Shown: positions 19,001 through 27,627 of the stretch, one piece after another
Layout of the letters: every line of letters starts with the position of its first letter
Position numbering within the stretch: the stretch's first letter is position 1
Origin: Denitratimonas sp037478135
GTDB lineage: Bacteria > Pseudomonadota > Gammaproteobacteria > Xanthomonadales > Xanthomonadaceae
Length of the DNA stretch: 64,000 bases
NCBI RefSeq assembly: GCF_037478135.1
Contig: NZ_JBBHDV010000011.1
Span: forward strand, 62,001-126,000
Direction: 5' to 3'
Translations under genes and position numbers: made by a program
The notes under the pieces: generated by a model
Seen by the model: the letters and a program-made list of their open reading frames with translations, nothing else
Told to the model about the DNA's origin: nothing
Database searches by the model: none

Positions 19001-20569
19001 ATCGATCGGCGGATTCGTCACCTGCGCGAAGGCCTGGCGGAAATAGTCGTAGAGCGAACGCTGCTGTTGGCTGAGCACCGCCATCGGGGTGTCATCGCCC
19101 ATCGAGCCGGTGGCTTCCTGCTCGGTTTCGGCCAGCACGCGCAGCACCGATTCGCGCTCCTCGCGCGAGAGCGTGAACAGCTTCTGGTAACGCTTCAGCG
19201 TGGCCGGGTCCATCGGTTCGGCCGCCAGTGAAGGGTCGATCAGATCCTGCTCGACATATTTCAGGCCGTTCTTCAGCCAGCGCTTGAACGGTGCGCGGCT
19301 CCTGTTGATGGCATCGATGCGGGTGTTGTCCAGCAGCTCGCCCGAATACAGGTCCACCGCCAGCATTTCGCCGGGGCCGAGCTTGCCCTTGGCCACGATC
19401 TCCTGCGGCGGGCAATCCCAGACCCCGGTTTCCGAGGCCACGGTCAGGTGCCGGTCGCGCGTCAGCGACCAACGCGCCGGGCGCAGGCCGTTGCGGTCCA
19501 GGGTGCAGGCGGCATAACGCCCATCGCACAGCACGATGCCGGCCGGGCCGTCCCACGGATCGCAGTTCAGCCCGAAATACTGGTAGAACGCGGCCAGATC
19601 CGGATCGGTGTGTTCCAGCACCGAGGTTGCCGGCGGCACCAGGATGCGCATCGCGCACAGCAGATCCATGCCGCCGGCCAGCAGCAGTTCCACCATGTTG
19701 TCCATGCTCTGAGAATCCGAGCCGTGCATCGAGATCGGCGGTTGCAGTTCGCGCAGATCCAGTGCCGGCGTATGCCACTTGGCGACGCGCGCCGTGGCCC
19801 AGCGGCGGTTGCCTTCGATGGTGTTGATTTCACCGTTGTGCGCCAGCAGCCGGAACGGCTGCGCCAGCGGCCAGCGCGGCGCGGTATTGGTGGAAAAACG
19901 CTGGTGGAACAGGGCCACGCCCGAGGCCATCGCCGGGTGCGCAAGATCGGGGAAGAAATCAGCCAGCGCCGGGGCCAGCACCAGTCCCTTGTAGCCCAGG
20001 GTCGAGGCCGACAGGCTGACGACGTAGAAGTCTTCGATATCGGCCAGACGCATCTCGGCGCGGCGTCGTGCCAGGAACAGCATGCGCTGCATCCCGGCCT
20101 GGCCGGTCGCTGCCTGCGGGCAGACGAACACCTGTTCGATACGCGGCAGGCAGGCCAGACCGATCGGGCCGCAGGCCGATTCGTTGATCGGCACCCGGCG
20201 CCAGCCGGCGACCTGGATGCCGACCCGTTCCAGTTCTTCGGTCAGCACCGCACGGGCGCGCTGCGCGTTGCCGGCATCCTGCGGCAGGAAGATATTGCCG
20301 GCGCAGAACCCATGCCCCAGACGGATGCCGGCCTCGTCCGCGACGCTGCGCAGGAACTCCTCGGGCCGGTGCAACAGCAGACCGCAGCCGTCGCCGGTAC
20401 GGCCATCGGCCAGAATCGCGCCGCGGTGCGACATGCGCGCCAGCGAGGACAGTGCGGTGTCCACCAGCCAGCGGCTGGGCTGGTTGTCGAGCTGGGCAAT
20501 CAGGCCGAAGCCGCAACTGTCGTGCTCAAGTCGCGGGTCGAGCAGCCCCCGGGTGTGGGTCGACGCCAT
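16100..20569 (-). CDS. gltB: Glutamate synthase large subunit
   Basis: A 1489-residue enzyme that hydrolyses glutamine in its N-terminal domain and makes glutamate in the FMN domain. Cys19 in LEHDSCGFG is the expected catalytic N-terminal cysteine after removal of an 18-residue propeptide. The central and FMN domains include LISPPPHHDIYSIEDL and SGYDGGTGASPLSS, followed by an iron-sulphur segment with CxxNxCxxG-type spacing (CHLNNCATGIATQD). The C-terminal GXGXG-rich domain includes GMTGGVVTVLG-like repeats. The gene starts a gltB-gltD operon. Length is normal for bacterial GltB. Confidence 0.97.
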   Translation of the reverse strand: MASTHTRGLLDPRLEHDSCGFGLIAQLDNQPSRWLVDTALSSLARMSHRGAILADGRTGDGCGLLLHRPEEFLRSVADEAGIRLGHGFCAGNIFLPQDAGNAQRARAVLTEELERVGIQVAGWRRVPINESACGPIGLACLPRIEQVFVCPQAATGQAGMQRMLFLARRRAEMRLADIEDFYVVSLSASTLGYKGLVLAPALADFFPDLAHPAMASGVALFHQRFSTNTAPRWPLAQPFRLLAHNGEINTIEGNRRWATARVAKWHTPALDLRELQPPISMHGSDSQSMDNMVELLLAGGMDLLCAMRILVPPATSVLEHTDPDLAAFYQYFGLNCDPWDGPAGIVLCDGRYAACTLDRNGLRPARWSLTRDRHLTVASETGVWDCPPQEIVAKGKLGPGEMLAVDLYSGELLDNTRIDAINRSRAPFKRWLKNGLKYVEQDLIDPSLAAEPMDPATLKRYQKLFTLSREERESVLRVLAETEQEATGSMGDDTPMAVLSQQQRSLYDYFRQAFAQVTNPPIDPLRESIVMSLSTPIGREGNPFELTPESAHQVIINSPVLSQRKLRQILAMDAFRQSQTTLHLYHDPSSECLRQALLRLCDEAERAVREGAVILMLSDLDPPAGHNFVHPLLATGAIHDRLVRSGIRCDCNLIIETATARDPHHFACLIGFGATAVYPYLAYQTLFDLGRAGILDAKRGSEPAQLGRSYRRGICKGLYKIMSKMGISTIGSYRGAGLFEIIGLERDIVDLCFPGTPSRIGGASWEALQQEVEAQVRASADQTTPLPPGGLLKYVHGGEYHAYNPDVVGSLQRAVRSGDYADYKVFAEHVNARPVTTLRDLLALDPSRTPIPLSEVEPAENLLPRFDSAGISLGALSPEAHEALAIAMNRLGCRSNSGEGGEDPARYGSEKRSKIKQVASGRFGVTPEYLVNAEVLQIKVAQGAKPGEGGQLPGHKVNELIARLRYAKPGIGLISPPPHHDIYSIEDLAELIFDLKQVNPTALVSVKLVSHAGVGTIAAGVVKAHADLITISGYDGGTGASPLSSVKYAGTPWELGLSEAQQALRANGLRHTVRLQADGGLKTGLDVIKAAILGAESFGFGTAPMIALGCKYLRICHLNNCATGIATQDKRLREQHFIGLPEMVMNYFRFVVEETREWMAVLGVRRLEDLIGRTEYLTILEGTTAKQRGLDLSPLLSDAGAAPNAARFCTEPANTPHDDAPLARQMLQQIGPAIEHRSGGDFHFTVRNSDRAIGATLAGEIARRHGNHGMADAPLRLHLAGVAGQSFGAFNVAGLELLLEGDANDYVGKSMAGGRLVLRPPPDSRFEARHAPIMGNTCLYGATGGELYAAGRAGERFAVRNSGATAVIEGAGDHCCEYMTGGVVTVLGRTGVNFGAGFTGGFAYVLDMERDFVDRYNHELIDIHRFSPESMDSQIQHLRQQILHHVAHTGSVWGQQILGDFRDFVGKFWVVKPRAASLESLINTLRRAA

Positions 20570-20743
20570 GTGCCTTCCTTGTGTCGTGATGCCCGTCCGG
20601 ACATCCGATCCGGATGGTCACGCGCCGGCTCTGATGCTGTGCACATCGACACCGGACCTGCCTGCGGCGACACTTCCATGCATTGCCAGGACAGCGCCGC
20701 CGGCAGCCGGATGGCCGCGACGCGCCGTTGGGTTGGGAGTCGA

Positions 20744-20772
20744 ATAAAACACAGTTTGTTGCAGTGCCGCAA
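20744..20772 (-). promoter_or_regulatory. Candidate gltB promoter
   Basis: On the minus strand TTGCGG (20767-20772) and TTTTAT (20744-20749) are 17 bp apart, about 175 bp upstream of the gltB start. This AT-rich patch stands out from its surroundings. The 345 bp between gltB and the DUF559 gene otherwise hold one CTCTCCC-type repeat and no gene. Confidence 0.4.
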
Positions 20773-20858
20773 TAAAAAATTTCAATGGATTCGTGCCACG
20801 CGCCAGTCGCGCTGGAGGCAGGAAAGCCCATCGGCCAACTTGTCGGAATAGCGTTCCG

Positions 20859-20900
20859 CTCCCCTCTCCCGCCTGCGGGAGAGGGGTTGGGGGAGAGGGA
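20859..20900. repeat. CTCTCCC palindromic repeat, left copy
   Basis: CTCCCCTCTCCCGCCTGCGG begins a 42-bp imperfect palindrome that is repeated in inverted orientation at 21346-21387 with 40 of 42 bases identical. The two copies flank the DUF559 gene. Related copies are at 38741 and 40603. Confidence 0.7.
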
Positions 20901-20915
20901 GGATTTCTCGCAGCC

Positions 20916-21281
20916 TCAGCTCAATTCCTGCGGTTTTTGGTTCCCGCGCAACGCCGTCACTGCGGCGAGGATCGCTTCCAGTACCGCCTCGGTCTCCCCA
21001 AGCACCTGGTGATTCCAGAAGCGCAAAACGGTGAAGCCCTCGTTCCGAAGGAATCCGTCACGGTGCTGGTCATAAGTGGCCTGCTGCTCGTGTTGCCCGC
21101 CGTCGACTTCGACGATCAGTGGCGGGTCAAAGCAGATAAAGTCGACGATGTACGGGCCGACGGGTTTCTGGCGCTTGAACTTCAGGCCCAGAAATCGCTT
21201 GGCCCGCAGCCTGTACCAGAGATGTTGCTCGGCATCGGTCTGGTGGCTGCGCAGATATCGTGCGCGTTCGAGCAGCGTCAT
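20916..21281 (-). CDS. DUF559 endonuclease-like protein
   Basis: A 121-residue protein of the DUF559 family, related to very short patch repair endonucleases. It shows the family pattern ARYLRSHQTDAEQHLWYRLR, FKRQKPVGPYIVDFIC (core Asp) and LIVEVDGGQH (Glu and Asp of the nuclease-like core), then FLRNEGFTVLRFWN. It would have a PD-(D/E)XK-like fold, but activity is not demonstrated for most members. No methylase is adjacent. The gene is flanked on both sides by nearly identical inverted 42-bp repeats, which suggests it arrived or moves as a unit. DUF559 genes occur at many scattered sites in related bacteria. Confidence 0.88.
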   Translation of the reverse strand: MTLLERARYLRSHQTDAEQHLWYRLRAKRFLGLKFKRQKPVGPYIVDFICFDPPLIVEVDGGQHEQQATYDQHRDGFLRNEGFTVLRFWNHQVLGETEAVLEAILAAVTALRGNQKPQELS

Positions 21282-21345
21282 GGCGGTTGCTCCGGGTCAG
21301 GTATTGCCAGATGTTGCCTGATTGCCGCGATGTCTTTCCGAAGTC

Positions 21346-21387
21346 ACCCTCTCCCCCAGCCCCTCTCCCGCAGGCGGGAGAGGGGAG
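21346..21387. repeat. CTCTCCC palindromic repeat, right copy (inverted)
   Basis: Reverse complement of the copy at 20859-20900 with two mismatches. It ends 5 bp before the stop codon of the downstream RND gene (21393), so it may also act as that operon's 3' structure. Confidence 0.7.
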
Positions 21388-21392
21388 TTTTC

Positions 21393-24300
21393 TTATCCGG
21401 TTTCCGGTATCGCCGCTGCCGGCGCGCGTTTCTTCTCCAGCCGCGACAGCGCCAGGAAGATCGACGGGGTGGTGTAGAGCGTCAGCACCTGGCTGACCAG
21501 CAGGCCGCCGACGATGGCGATGCCCAGCGGTTGGCGCATTTCCCAGCCTTCGCCGGTGGCCAGCATCAGTGGCAGGGTGCCGAACAGGGCGGCCAGGCTG
21601 GTCATCAGGATCGGGCGGAAGCGCAGCAGCGCGGCTTCCTGGATCGCGGCGTGCGCGGACAGGCCGCGTTCGCGTTGTGCGGCGAGCGCGAAGTCCACCA
21701 TCAGGATGGTGTTCTTCATCACCACGCCCACCAGCAGGAACAGGCCCAGCAGCGAGATCAGGTCCAGCGGTTTGTTGCTCAGCAGCAGCGCCAGCAGTGC
21801 GCCGATGCCGGCCGAGGGCAGGATCGAAAGGATGGTCAGCGGCTGGATCGGGCTTTCGTAGAGAATGCCCAGCACGATGTAGACCGCCAGCACCACGCCC
21901 AGGATCAGCCACAGCTGACGCTGGCGCATTTCCTTCAGGCTGCCGGCCTCGCCCGAGAGCTGGCCGATGACTTCGCTGGGCAGCATGATCTGCGCCATCG
22001 CGGCATCGATGGCGTTGACCGCTTCGTCTAGCGTGACGCCCGGCGCCAGCGCGAACTGCACCCGGGTGGAGGCGAACTGGCCGCGATGCTGGACCCGGTC
22101 CGGCGCGATGCCGTAGTCGTAGCTGGCGAATGCTGAAAGCGGCACGCGCTGACCGTCGCCGGCAATGGCGTAGACCTGGTCCAGCGTGTCCGGATGCTGG
22201 GTGTGGCGCGGGTCCAGTTCCATCACCACGCGGTACTGGTTGAGGCTGCCGTAGAGCGTGGCGATCTGGCGCTGGCTGAAGGAGTTGCTCAGCACCGAGG
22301 CGATGGTGCGCATGTCCACGCCCAGCCGTGCGGCGGCGTTGCGGTCGATGTCCAGCGCCACCTGGCGTGCGCCTTCGTCGCCGGAGGCCTGCACATCGAC
22401 CAGTTCCGGCAGCAGCGTCAGTGCATCGGCCACGCGCGTGGTCCAGCTGCGCAGCAGGTCCAGTTCGCCGGACATCAGCTCGAACGAATAGTTGCCGTCG
22501 CCTCCGCCACCCCCGCCGCCGATGCGCAGGTCCTGGTCGACCCACAGCCACAGCCGGCCGCCGGGGATTTCCGGGGTCTGCGCGCGGATCCGGTCGATCA
22601 CCTGCTGGCTGGAAATGCCGCGTTCGGCCAGCGGCTTGACCTTGATCATGATGAAGGCGTTGTTGATGCCTGAGCTGCCGCCGATGTAGCCGATGATGTC
22701 TTCGATCGCCGGATCGTCCATCAGCACCTGGCGGTAGACATCCAGTTTGGGCTGCATCACCTGGAACGAGAGGCCGTCGTCGCCGCGCGCAAAACCGCGC
22801 AACTGGCCGGTGTCCTGCTGCGGCACCACGCCCTTGGGCACGATCATGAACAGCCAGATGTTGAAGCCGATCACCAGTGCGAACAGCGTCAGCAGCAGCG
22901 CGCGATGCTGCAACGAGGCCGCCAGGCTGCGCGCATAACCGGCCCGCAGCCGGGCGAAGAAGCGCCGGCCGGCCTGCTGCACGCGGTTCGGTGGTGGCAG
23001 ATCCTCGCCGCGTCGCAGCAGGCGTGCGCACAGGCTCGGGGTCAGGCTCAGCGACACCGCCAGCGATACGAACATCGCCGCCACCAGCGTCACCGAGAAC
23101 TCGCGGAACAGGCGTTCGACAAAATCGTCCAGGAACAGGATCGACACGAACACCACTGCCAGCGCCAGGTTCATCGACAGCAGCGTGGCGCCGACCTCGC
23201 GCGCGCCGCGCAAGGCGGCGGGTAGCGGCGCCATGCCGGCTTCGATATGGCGCGAGATGTTTTCCAGCACCACGATGGCATCGTCCACCACCAGCACCGC
23301 CGCCACGATCAGCGCCATCAGCGACAGCGTGTTGAGCGAAAATCCGCACAGCCAGATCACTGCCAGGGTGCCGGCCAGCACCACCGGAATCGCCAATGTC
23401 GGCAGCATCGCGGCGCGCAGGTTGCCAAGGAAGGCCAGCACCACCAGCACCACCAGCGTGACCGCCAGCAGCAAGGTGATCTGCGCTTCGGACAGCGTGG
23501 CGCGGATCACCGGCGAACGGTCCATCGCCACGCTCAGATCCACGCCTTCGGGCAGCAGTGCACGCAGCGCCGGAATCTGCGCGTGGATCAGGTCGATGGT
23601 GTCGACCACGTTGGCATCGGGCTGGCGGTTGACCACCAGCAGCACCGCGTCGCGGTCGTTGTGGAAGCCGGCGGCGTAGCGGTTTTCGACGCCTTCGGAA
23701 ACCTGTGCCACATCGCCCAGCCGCACCGGTCGGCCGTCGCGCCAGGCGACCAGCAGTTCGGAGTAATCGGCTGCATCGCGCAGTTGCAGATTGGCCTCCA
23801 CCTGCCAGCTGCGGCGGCCGTCCTGCACCGCGCCCAGCGGTCGCAGTGCATTGGTGCTGCGGATCGCGGCGGCGACTTCATCCAGCGCGATGCCGTACTG
23901 GTTCAGCGCGTTGGGATCGAGCGACACCCGCACCGCAGGCAGCGAACCGCCGCCGACATCGACCTGACCGACGCCGGGAATCTGGGTCAGCTTCTGCGCC
24001 AGGATGGTCGAGCCCAGGTCGTACAGCGCGCCCGGCGTCAGGCGTTCGGAACTGAGCGCCAGCGCCAGGATCGGCGCCTGCGAGGGATTGATCTTGCGCG
24101 CCTGCGGCAGGCCCGGCATGCCGCTGGGCAGCTGCGGTGCGGCCTGGTTGATCGCGGCCTGCACATCGCGCGCGGCATCGTTGATATCGCGCCCCAGATC
24201 GAAGCTCAGATCGATGCGCGCCATGTCCTGCGAGCTGTTGGAGCGGATCTCGGTGATGCCCGGAATCGCGCCGAGCGCACGCTCCAGCGGCGTGGCCACG

Positions 24301-24515
24301 TTCGCCGCCATCGACTCGGGACTGGCGCCGGGCAGGCTGGCGGTGACCTGGATCGCCGGATAATCCACCTGCGGTAGTGGTGCCACCGGCAGCATGCGGT
24401 AGGCCAGCGCACCGGCCAGCACCAGCGCGATCGCCAGCAGCGCGGTGGCGATCGGGCGCTGGATGAAGATGCGCGACAGGTTCACCGTGGCCGGTGCCGA
24501 GCCGTCCTCACGCAT
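21393..24515 (-). CDS. mdtC: RND multidrug exporter permease, MdtC type
   Basis: A 1040-residue inner-membrane proton-driven pump subunit. It has the N-terminal helix, LPQVDYPAIQVTASLPGASPE at the start of the first periplasmic loop, and the membrane motif LVVDDAIVVLENISRHIEAG with the paired acidic residues of the proton relay, then a second loop and six more helices. The start at 24515 overlaps the upstream mdtB stop by 8 bases; an in-frame ATG at 24572 lies inside mdtB and is not preferred. In E. coli, MdtB and MdtC form a mixed trimer, and the tandem arrangement here suggests the same. The closest family could also be called MuxC. Confidence 0.9.
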   Translation of the reverse strand: MREDGSAPATVNLSRIFIQRPIATALLAIALVLAGALAYRMLPVAPLPQVDYPAIQVTASLPGASPESMAANVATPLERALGAIPGITEIRSNSSQDMARIDLSFDLGRDINDAARDVQAAINQAAPQLPSGMPGLPQARKINPSQAPILALALSSERLTPGALYDLGSTILAQKLTQIPGVGQVDVGGGSLPAVRVSLDPNALNQYGIALDEVAAAIRSTNALRPLGAVQDGRRSWQVEANLQLRDAADYSELLVAWRDGRPVRLGDVAQVSEGVENRYAAGFHNDRDAVLLVVNRQPDANVVDTIDLIHAQIPALRALLPEGVDLSVAMDRSPVIRATLSEAQITLLLAVTLVVLVVLAFLGNLRAAMLPTLAIPVVLAGTLAVIWLCGFSLNTLSLMALIVAAVLVVDDAIVVLENISRHIEAGMAPLPAALRGAREVGATLLSMNLALAVVFVSILFLDDFVERLFREFSVTLVAAMFVSLAVSLSLTPSLCARLLRRGEDLPPPNRVQQAGRRFFARLRAGYARSLAASLQHRALLLTLFALVIGFNIWLFMIVPKGVVPQQDTGQLRGFARGDDGLSFQVMQPKLDVYRQVLMDDPAIEDIIGYIGGSSGINNAFIMIKVKPLAERGISSQQVIDRIRAQTPEIPGGRLWLWVDQDLRIGGGGGGGDGNYSFELMSGELDLLRSWTTRVADALTLLPELVDVQASGDEGARQVALDIDRNAAARLGVDMRTIASVLSNSFSQRQIATLYGSLNQYRVVMELDPRHTQHPDTLDQVYAIAGDGQRVPLSAFASYDYGIAPDRVQHRGQFASTRVQFALAPGVTLDEAVNAIDAAMAQIMLPSEVIGQLSGEAGSLKEMRQRQLWLILGVVLAVYIVLGILYESPIQPLTILSILPSAGIGALLALLLSNKPLDLISLLGLFLLVGVVMKNTILMVDFALAAQRERGLSAHAAIQEAALLRFRPILMTSLAALFGTLPLMLATGEGWEMRQPLGIAIVGGLLVSQVLTLYTTPSIFLALSRLEKKRAPAAAIPETG

Positions 24516-27500
24516 GACCGTCCGCCGTCGCTGCGGCCATATCCGGATTGCCGCCGGCATCGCGCTTGCCACGGTGCGCGAGTCGGTCGAAGAACAGGTA
24601 GATCACCGGCGTGGTGTAGAGCGTCAGCACCTGGCTGACGATCAGGCCGCCGACCATCACCAGCCCCAGCGGCTGGCGCAGTTCGGCGCCGGAGCCGGTG
24701 GCCAGCATCAGCGGTACCGCGCCGAACAATGCCGCCAGCGTGGTCATCAGGATCGGGCGGAAGCGCAGCAGTGCGGCTTGGTGAATGGCTTCGCGCGGCG
24801 CCATGCCGTCGTGGCGTTCGGCGTCGAGTGCGAAGTCGATCATCATGATCGCGTTCTTCTTGACCAGGCCGATCAGCAGGATCACGCCGATGATCGCGAT
24901 CAGGTCCAGGCTGGTGCCGGTCAGCAGCAGCGCGGCCAGCGCGCCGACCGTGGCCGAGGGCAGGGTGGACAGGATCGTCACCGGGTGGATGAAGCTTTCG
25001 TACAGCACGCCCAGCACGATGTACATCACCAGCACCGCCGCCAGGATCAGCCACAGGGTGGAGGAGAGCGAACCACGGAAGGCTTCGGCCGCGCCCTGGA
25101 AGCGCGATTCGATGCTGGCCGGCAGGCCGATCTCGGCTTCAGCGGCCTCGATCGCGGCGACCGCTTCGCCGAGCGACACACCGGGTGCCAGATTGAACGA
25201 GATCGTCGTGGCCGGGAACTGGCCGATATGGTTGCGCAGCAGTGTGCTCGGGCGTTCCTGCACGCGCGCGATGCCGGCCAGCGGCACCGGTTCTCCACTG
25301 GCCGAGTTGACCCGGATGCGGCCCAACGCTTCGGGCCCGAGCTGGAACTGCGGCATCGCTTCGAGCACCACGCGGTACTGGTTGGCCTGGGTGAAGATGG
25401 TGGAAATCTGGCGCTGGCCGAAAGCGTCGTACAGCGCCTCGGCGATGTCGGCGGCGCTGATGCCCAGGCGCGCGGCGGCGGTGCGGTCGATCTCCAGCCA
25501 GGCCTGGCTGCCCTGTTCGGCCAGATCGCTGGCCACATCCAGCAGTTGCGGCTGCTGTTGCAGATGCGAGACGAGCCGTGGCGTCCACAGCGCCAGCGCA
25601 TCCATGTCCGGGCTGGACAGGCTGAACTGGTACTGGGTGCGGCTGATGCGGTCCTCGATCGACAGTTCCTGCACCGGTTGCAGGTACAGCGCGATGCCCG
25701 GCACGCTGGCCACGCGCTGGCGCAGGCGTTCGATCACTTCTTCGGCGCCGGCATCGCGTTCGGCGTGCGGCTTGAGTTCGATCAGCATGCGGCCGGTGTT
25801 GAGGGTGGAATTGGTGCCGTCCACGCCGATGAAGGACGACAGGCTGGCCACGTCCGGGTCTTCCAGCACCACATCGGCCAGCGCCTGCTGGCGCTGCGCC
25901 ATGGCCTGGAACGAGACCGATTGCGGCGCCTCGCTGATGCCCTGTATCAGGCCGGCATCCTGCACCGGGAAAAAGCCCTTCGGCACTGCCACATACAGCG
26001 CAACGGTCAGCGCCAGCGTCGCGACCGTGGCCAGCAGCATCAGCGGCTGGCGGTTCAGCACCCAGGTCAGGGTGCGATCGTAGAACGCGATGACGCGGTC
26101 GAACATGTCGCCCTGCTGGTGCGAATCGTGCGCCGCGCCGTCGCCGGATTGGCGCTTGAGGAAATACGCGCACAGCATCGGCGTCAGCGTCAGCGAGATC
26201 ACCAGCGACAGCGCGATCGCCACCGCCAGCGTGATCGCGAATTCGTGGAACAGGCGGCCCACGACATCGGCCATGAACAGCAGCGGGATCAGCACAGCGA
26301 TCAGCGACAGCGTCAGCGAGATCAGCGTGAAACCGATCTGTTTGGCGCCCTTGAGCGCGGCCTGCATCGGTCTTTCGCCGGCTTCCAGATGGCGCGCGAT
26401 GTTTTCCAGCATCACGATCGCGTCATCGACGACGAAGCCGGTGGCAATCGTCAGCGCCATCAGGGTCAGGTTGTTGAGCGAAAACCCGGCCAGGTACATG
26501 ACCCCGAAGGTGCCGACCAGCGACAGCGGCACCGCGATCGACGGGATGATCGTGGCGGCCATGTTGCGCAGGAACACGAAGGTCACCATCACCACCAGCG
26601 AGATCGCGATGACCAGTTCCTTCTGTACCCCGCTGATGGAGGCGCGGATCGATTCGGTGCGGTCCGACAGCACCGTTACATCGACATCCTGCGGCAGCGT
26701 GTTGGTCAGGCGCGGCAGCAGGCCGCGCACCTGGTCCACGACCGCGATCACGTTGGCGCCGGGCTGGCGCTGGATGTTGACCAGCACCGCCGGCGTGTCA
26801 CCGGACCAGGCCGCCAGATAGCGGTTTTCCGGGCCCTGTTCCACCGTGGCCACGTCACGCAGGCGCAGCGCGCCGCCGTCGCGCCAGGCCAGCACCAGCT
26901 CCTGGTATTCCTCGACCGAGCGCATCTGGTCGTTGGCGTCCAGCATCACCGCGCGGGTCGGGCCGTCGAAACTGCCCTTGGGAAGATTGACGTTGGCGGC
27001 GGAAATCGCGCGCCGGATGTCGGCGCTGGTGAGGCCGGCCGAGGCCAGTGCGACCGGATTGACCTGGATCCGCACCGCCGGACGCTGGCCGCCGGCCAGG
27101 CTCACCAGCCCGACACCGGGAATCTGCGCCAGACGCTGCGCCATCCGGGTATCGACCAGATCGTAGATTTCCGGCAGCGGGCGCGTGTTCGAGGTCACCG
27201 CCAGGGTCAGGATCGGAGTGTCGGCCGGGTTGACCTTGCGGTAGATCGGCGGCACCGGCAGATCGTTGGGCAGGAAGCTGCCGGCGGCGCTGATCGCGGC
27301 CTGCACTTCCTGCTCGGCGATGCCGATGTCCACTTCCAGACTGAATTGCAGCGTGACCACCGAGGCTCCGCCGGAGCTGGTCGAGGACATCTGCTTGAGC
27401 CCGGGAATCTGCCCCAGGCGGCGTTCCAGCGGCGCGGTCACGGCGCTGGTCATCACTTCCGGGCTGGCACCCGGATACAGCGTGGTGACCTGGATGATCG

Positions 27501-27627
27501 GGTAGTCGACCTGCGGCAGCGCCGCCACCGGCAGCAGGCGGTAGGCCAGCACGCCGGACAGCAGCAGCGCGATCATCAGCAGCGTGGTCGCTACCGGGCG
27601 CTCGATGAACGGGCGCGAGAGGTTCAT
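24508..27627 (-). CDS. mdtB: RND multidrug exporter permease, MdtB type
   Basis: A 1039-residue RND permease, paralogous to the next gene. It shows LPQVDYPIIQVTTLYPGASPE, the relay motif FVVDDAIVMLENIARHLEAG in helix 4 and a large second periplasmic domain. Its start overlaps the adaptor gene's stop by 4 bases and its stop overlaps the MdtC-type start, so the three genes are tightly coupled. Substrates are not readable from the sequence; homologues export bile salts, novobiocin and similar compounds. No outer-membrane channel gene is adjacent, so a TolC-like partner must be encoded elsewhere. Confidence 0.9.
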   Translation of the reverse strand: MNLSRPFIERPVATTLLMIALLLSGVLAYRLLPVAALPQVDYPIIQVTTLYPGASPEVMTSAVTAPLERRLGQIPGLKQMSSTSSGGASVVTLQFSLEVDIGIAEQEVQAAISAAGSFLPNDLPVPPIYRKVNPADTPILTLAVTSNTRPLPEIYDLVDTRMAQRLAQIPGVGLVSLAGGQRPAVRIQVNPVALASAGLTSADIRRAISAANVNLPKGSFDGPTRAVMLDANDQMRSVEEYQELVLAWRDGGALRLRDVATVEQGPENRYLAAWSGDTPAVLVNIQRQPGANVIAVVDQVRGLLPRLTNTLPQDVDVTVLSDRTESIRASISGVQKELVIAISLVVMVTFVFLRNMAATIIPSIAVPLSLVGTFGVMYLAGFSLNNLTLMALTIATGFVVDDAIVMLENIARHLEAGERPMQAALKGAKQIGFTLISLTLSLIAVLIPLLFMADVVGRLFHEFAITLAVAIALSLVISLTLTPMLCAYFLKRQSGDGAAHDSHQQGDMFDRVIAFYDRTLTWVLNRQPLMLLATVATLALTVALYVAVPKGFFPVQDAGLIQGISEAPQSVSFQAMAQRQQALADVVLEDPDVASLSSFIGVDGTNSTLNTGRMLIELKPHAERDAGAEEVIERLRQRVASVPGIALYLQPVQELSIEDRISRTQYQFSLSSPDMDALALWTPRLVSHLQQQPQLLDVASDLAEQGSQAWLEIDRTAAARLGISAADIAEALYDAFGQRQISTIFTQANQYRVVLEAMPQFQLGPEALGRIRVNSASGEPVPLAGIARVQERPSTLLRNHIGQFPATTISFNLAPGVSLGEAVAAIEAAEAEIGLPASIESRFQGAAEAFRGSLSSTLWLILAAVLVMYIVLGVLYESFIHPVTILSTLPSATVGALAALLLTGTSLDLIAIIGVILLIGLVKKNAIMMIDFALDAERHDGMAPREAIHQAALLRFRPILMTTLAALFGAVPLMLATGSGAELRQPLGLVMVGGLIVSQVLTLYTTPVIYLFFDRLAHRGKRDAGGNPDMAAATADGHA

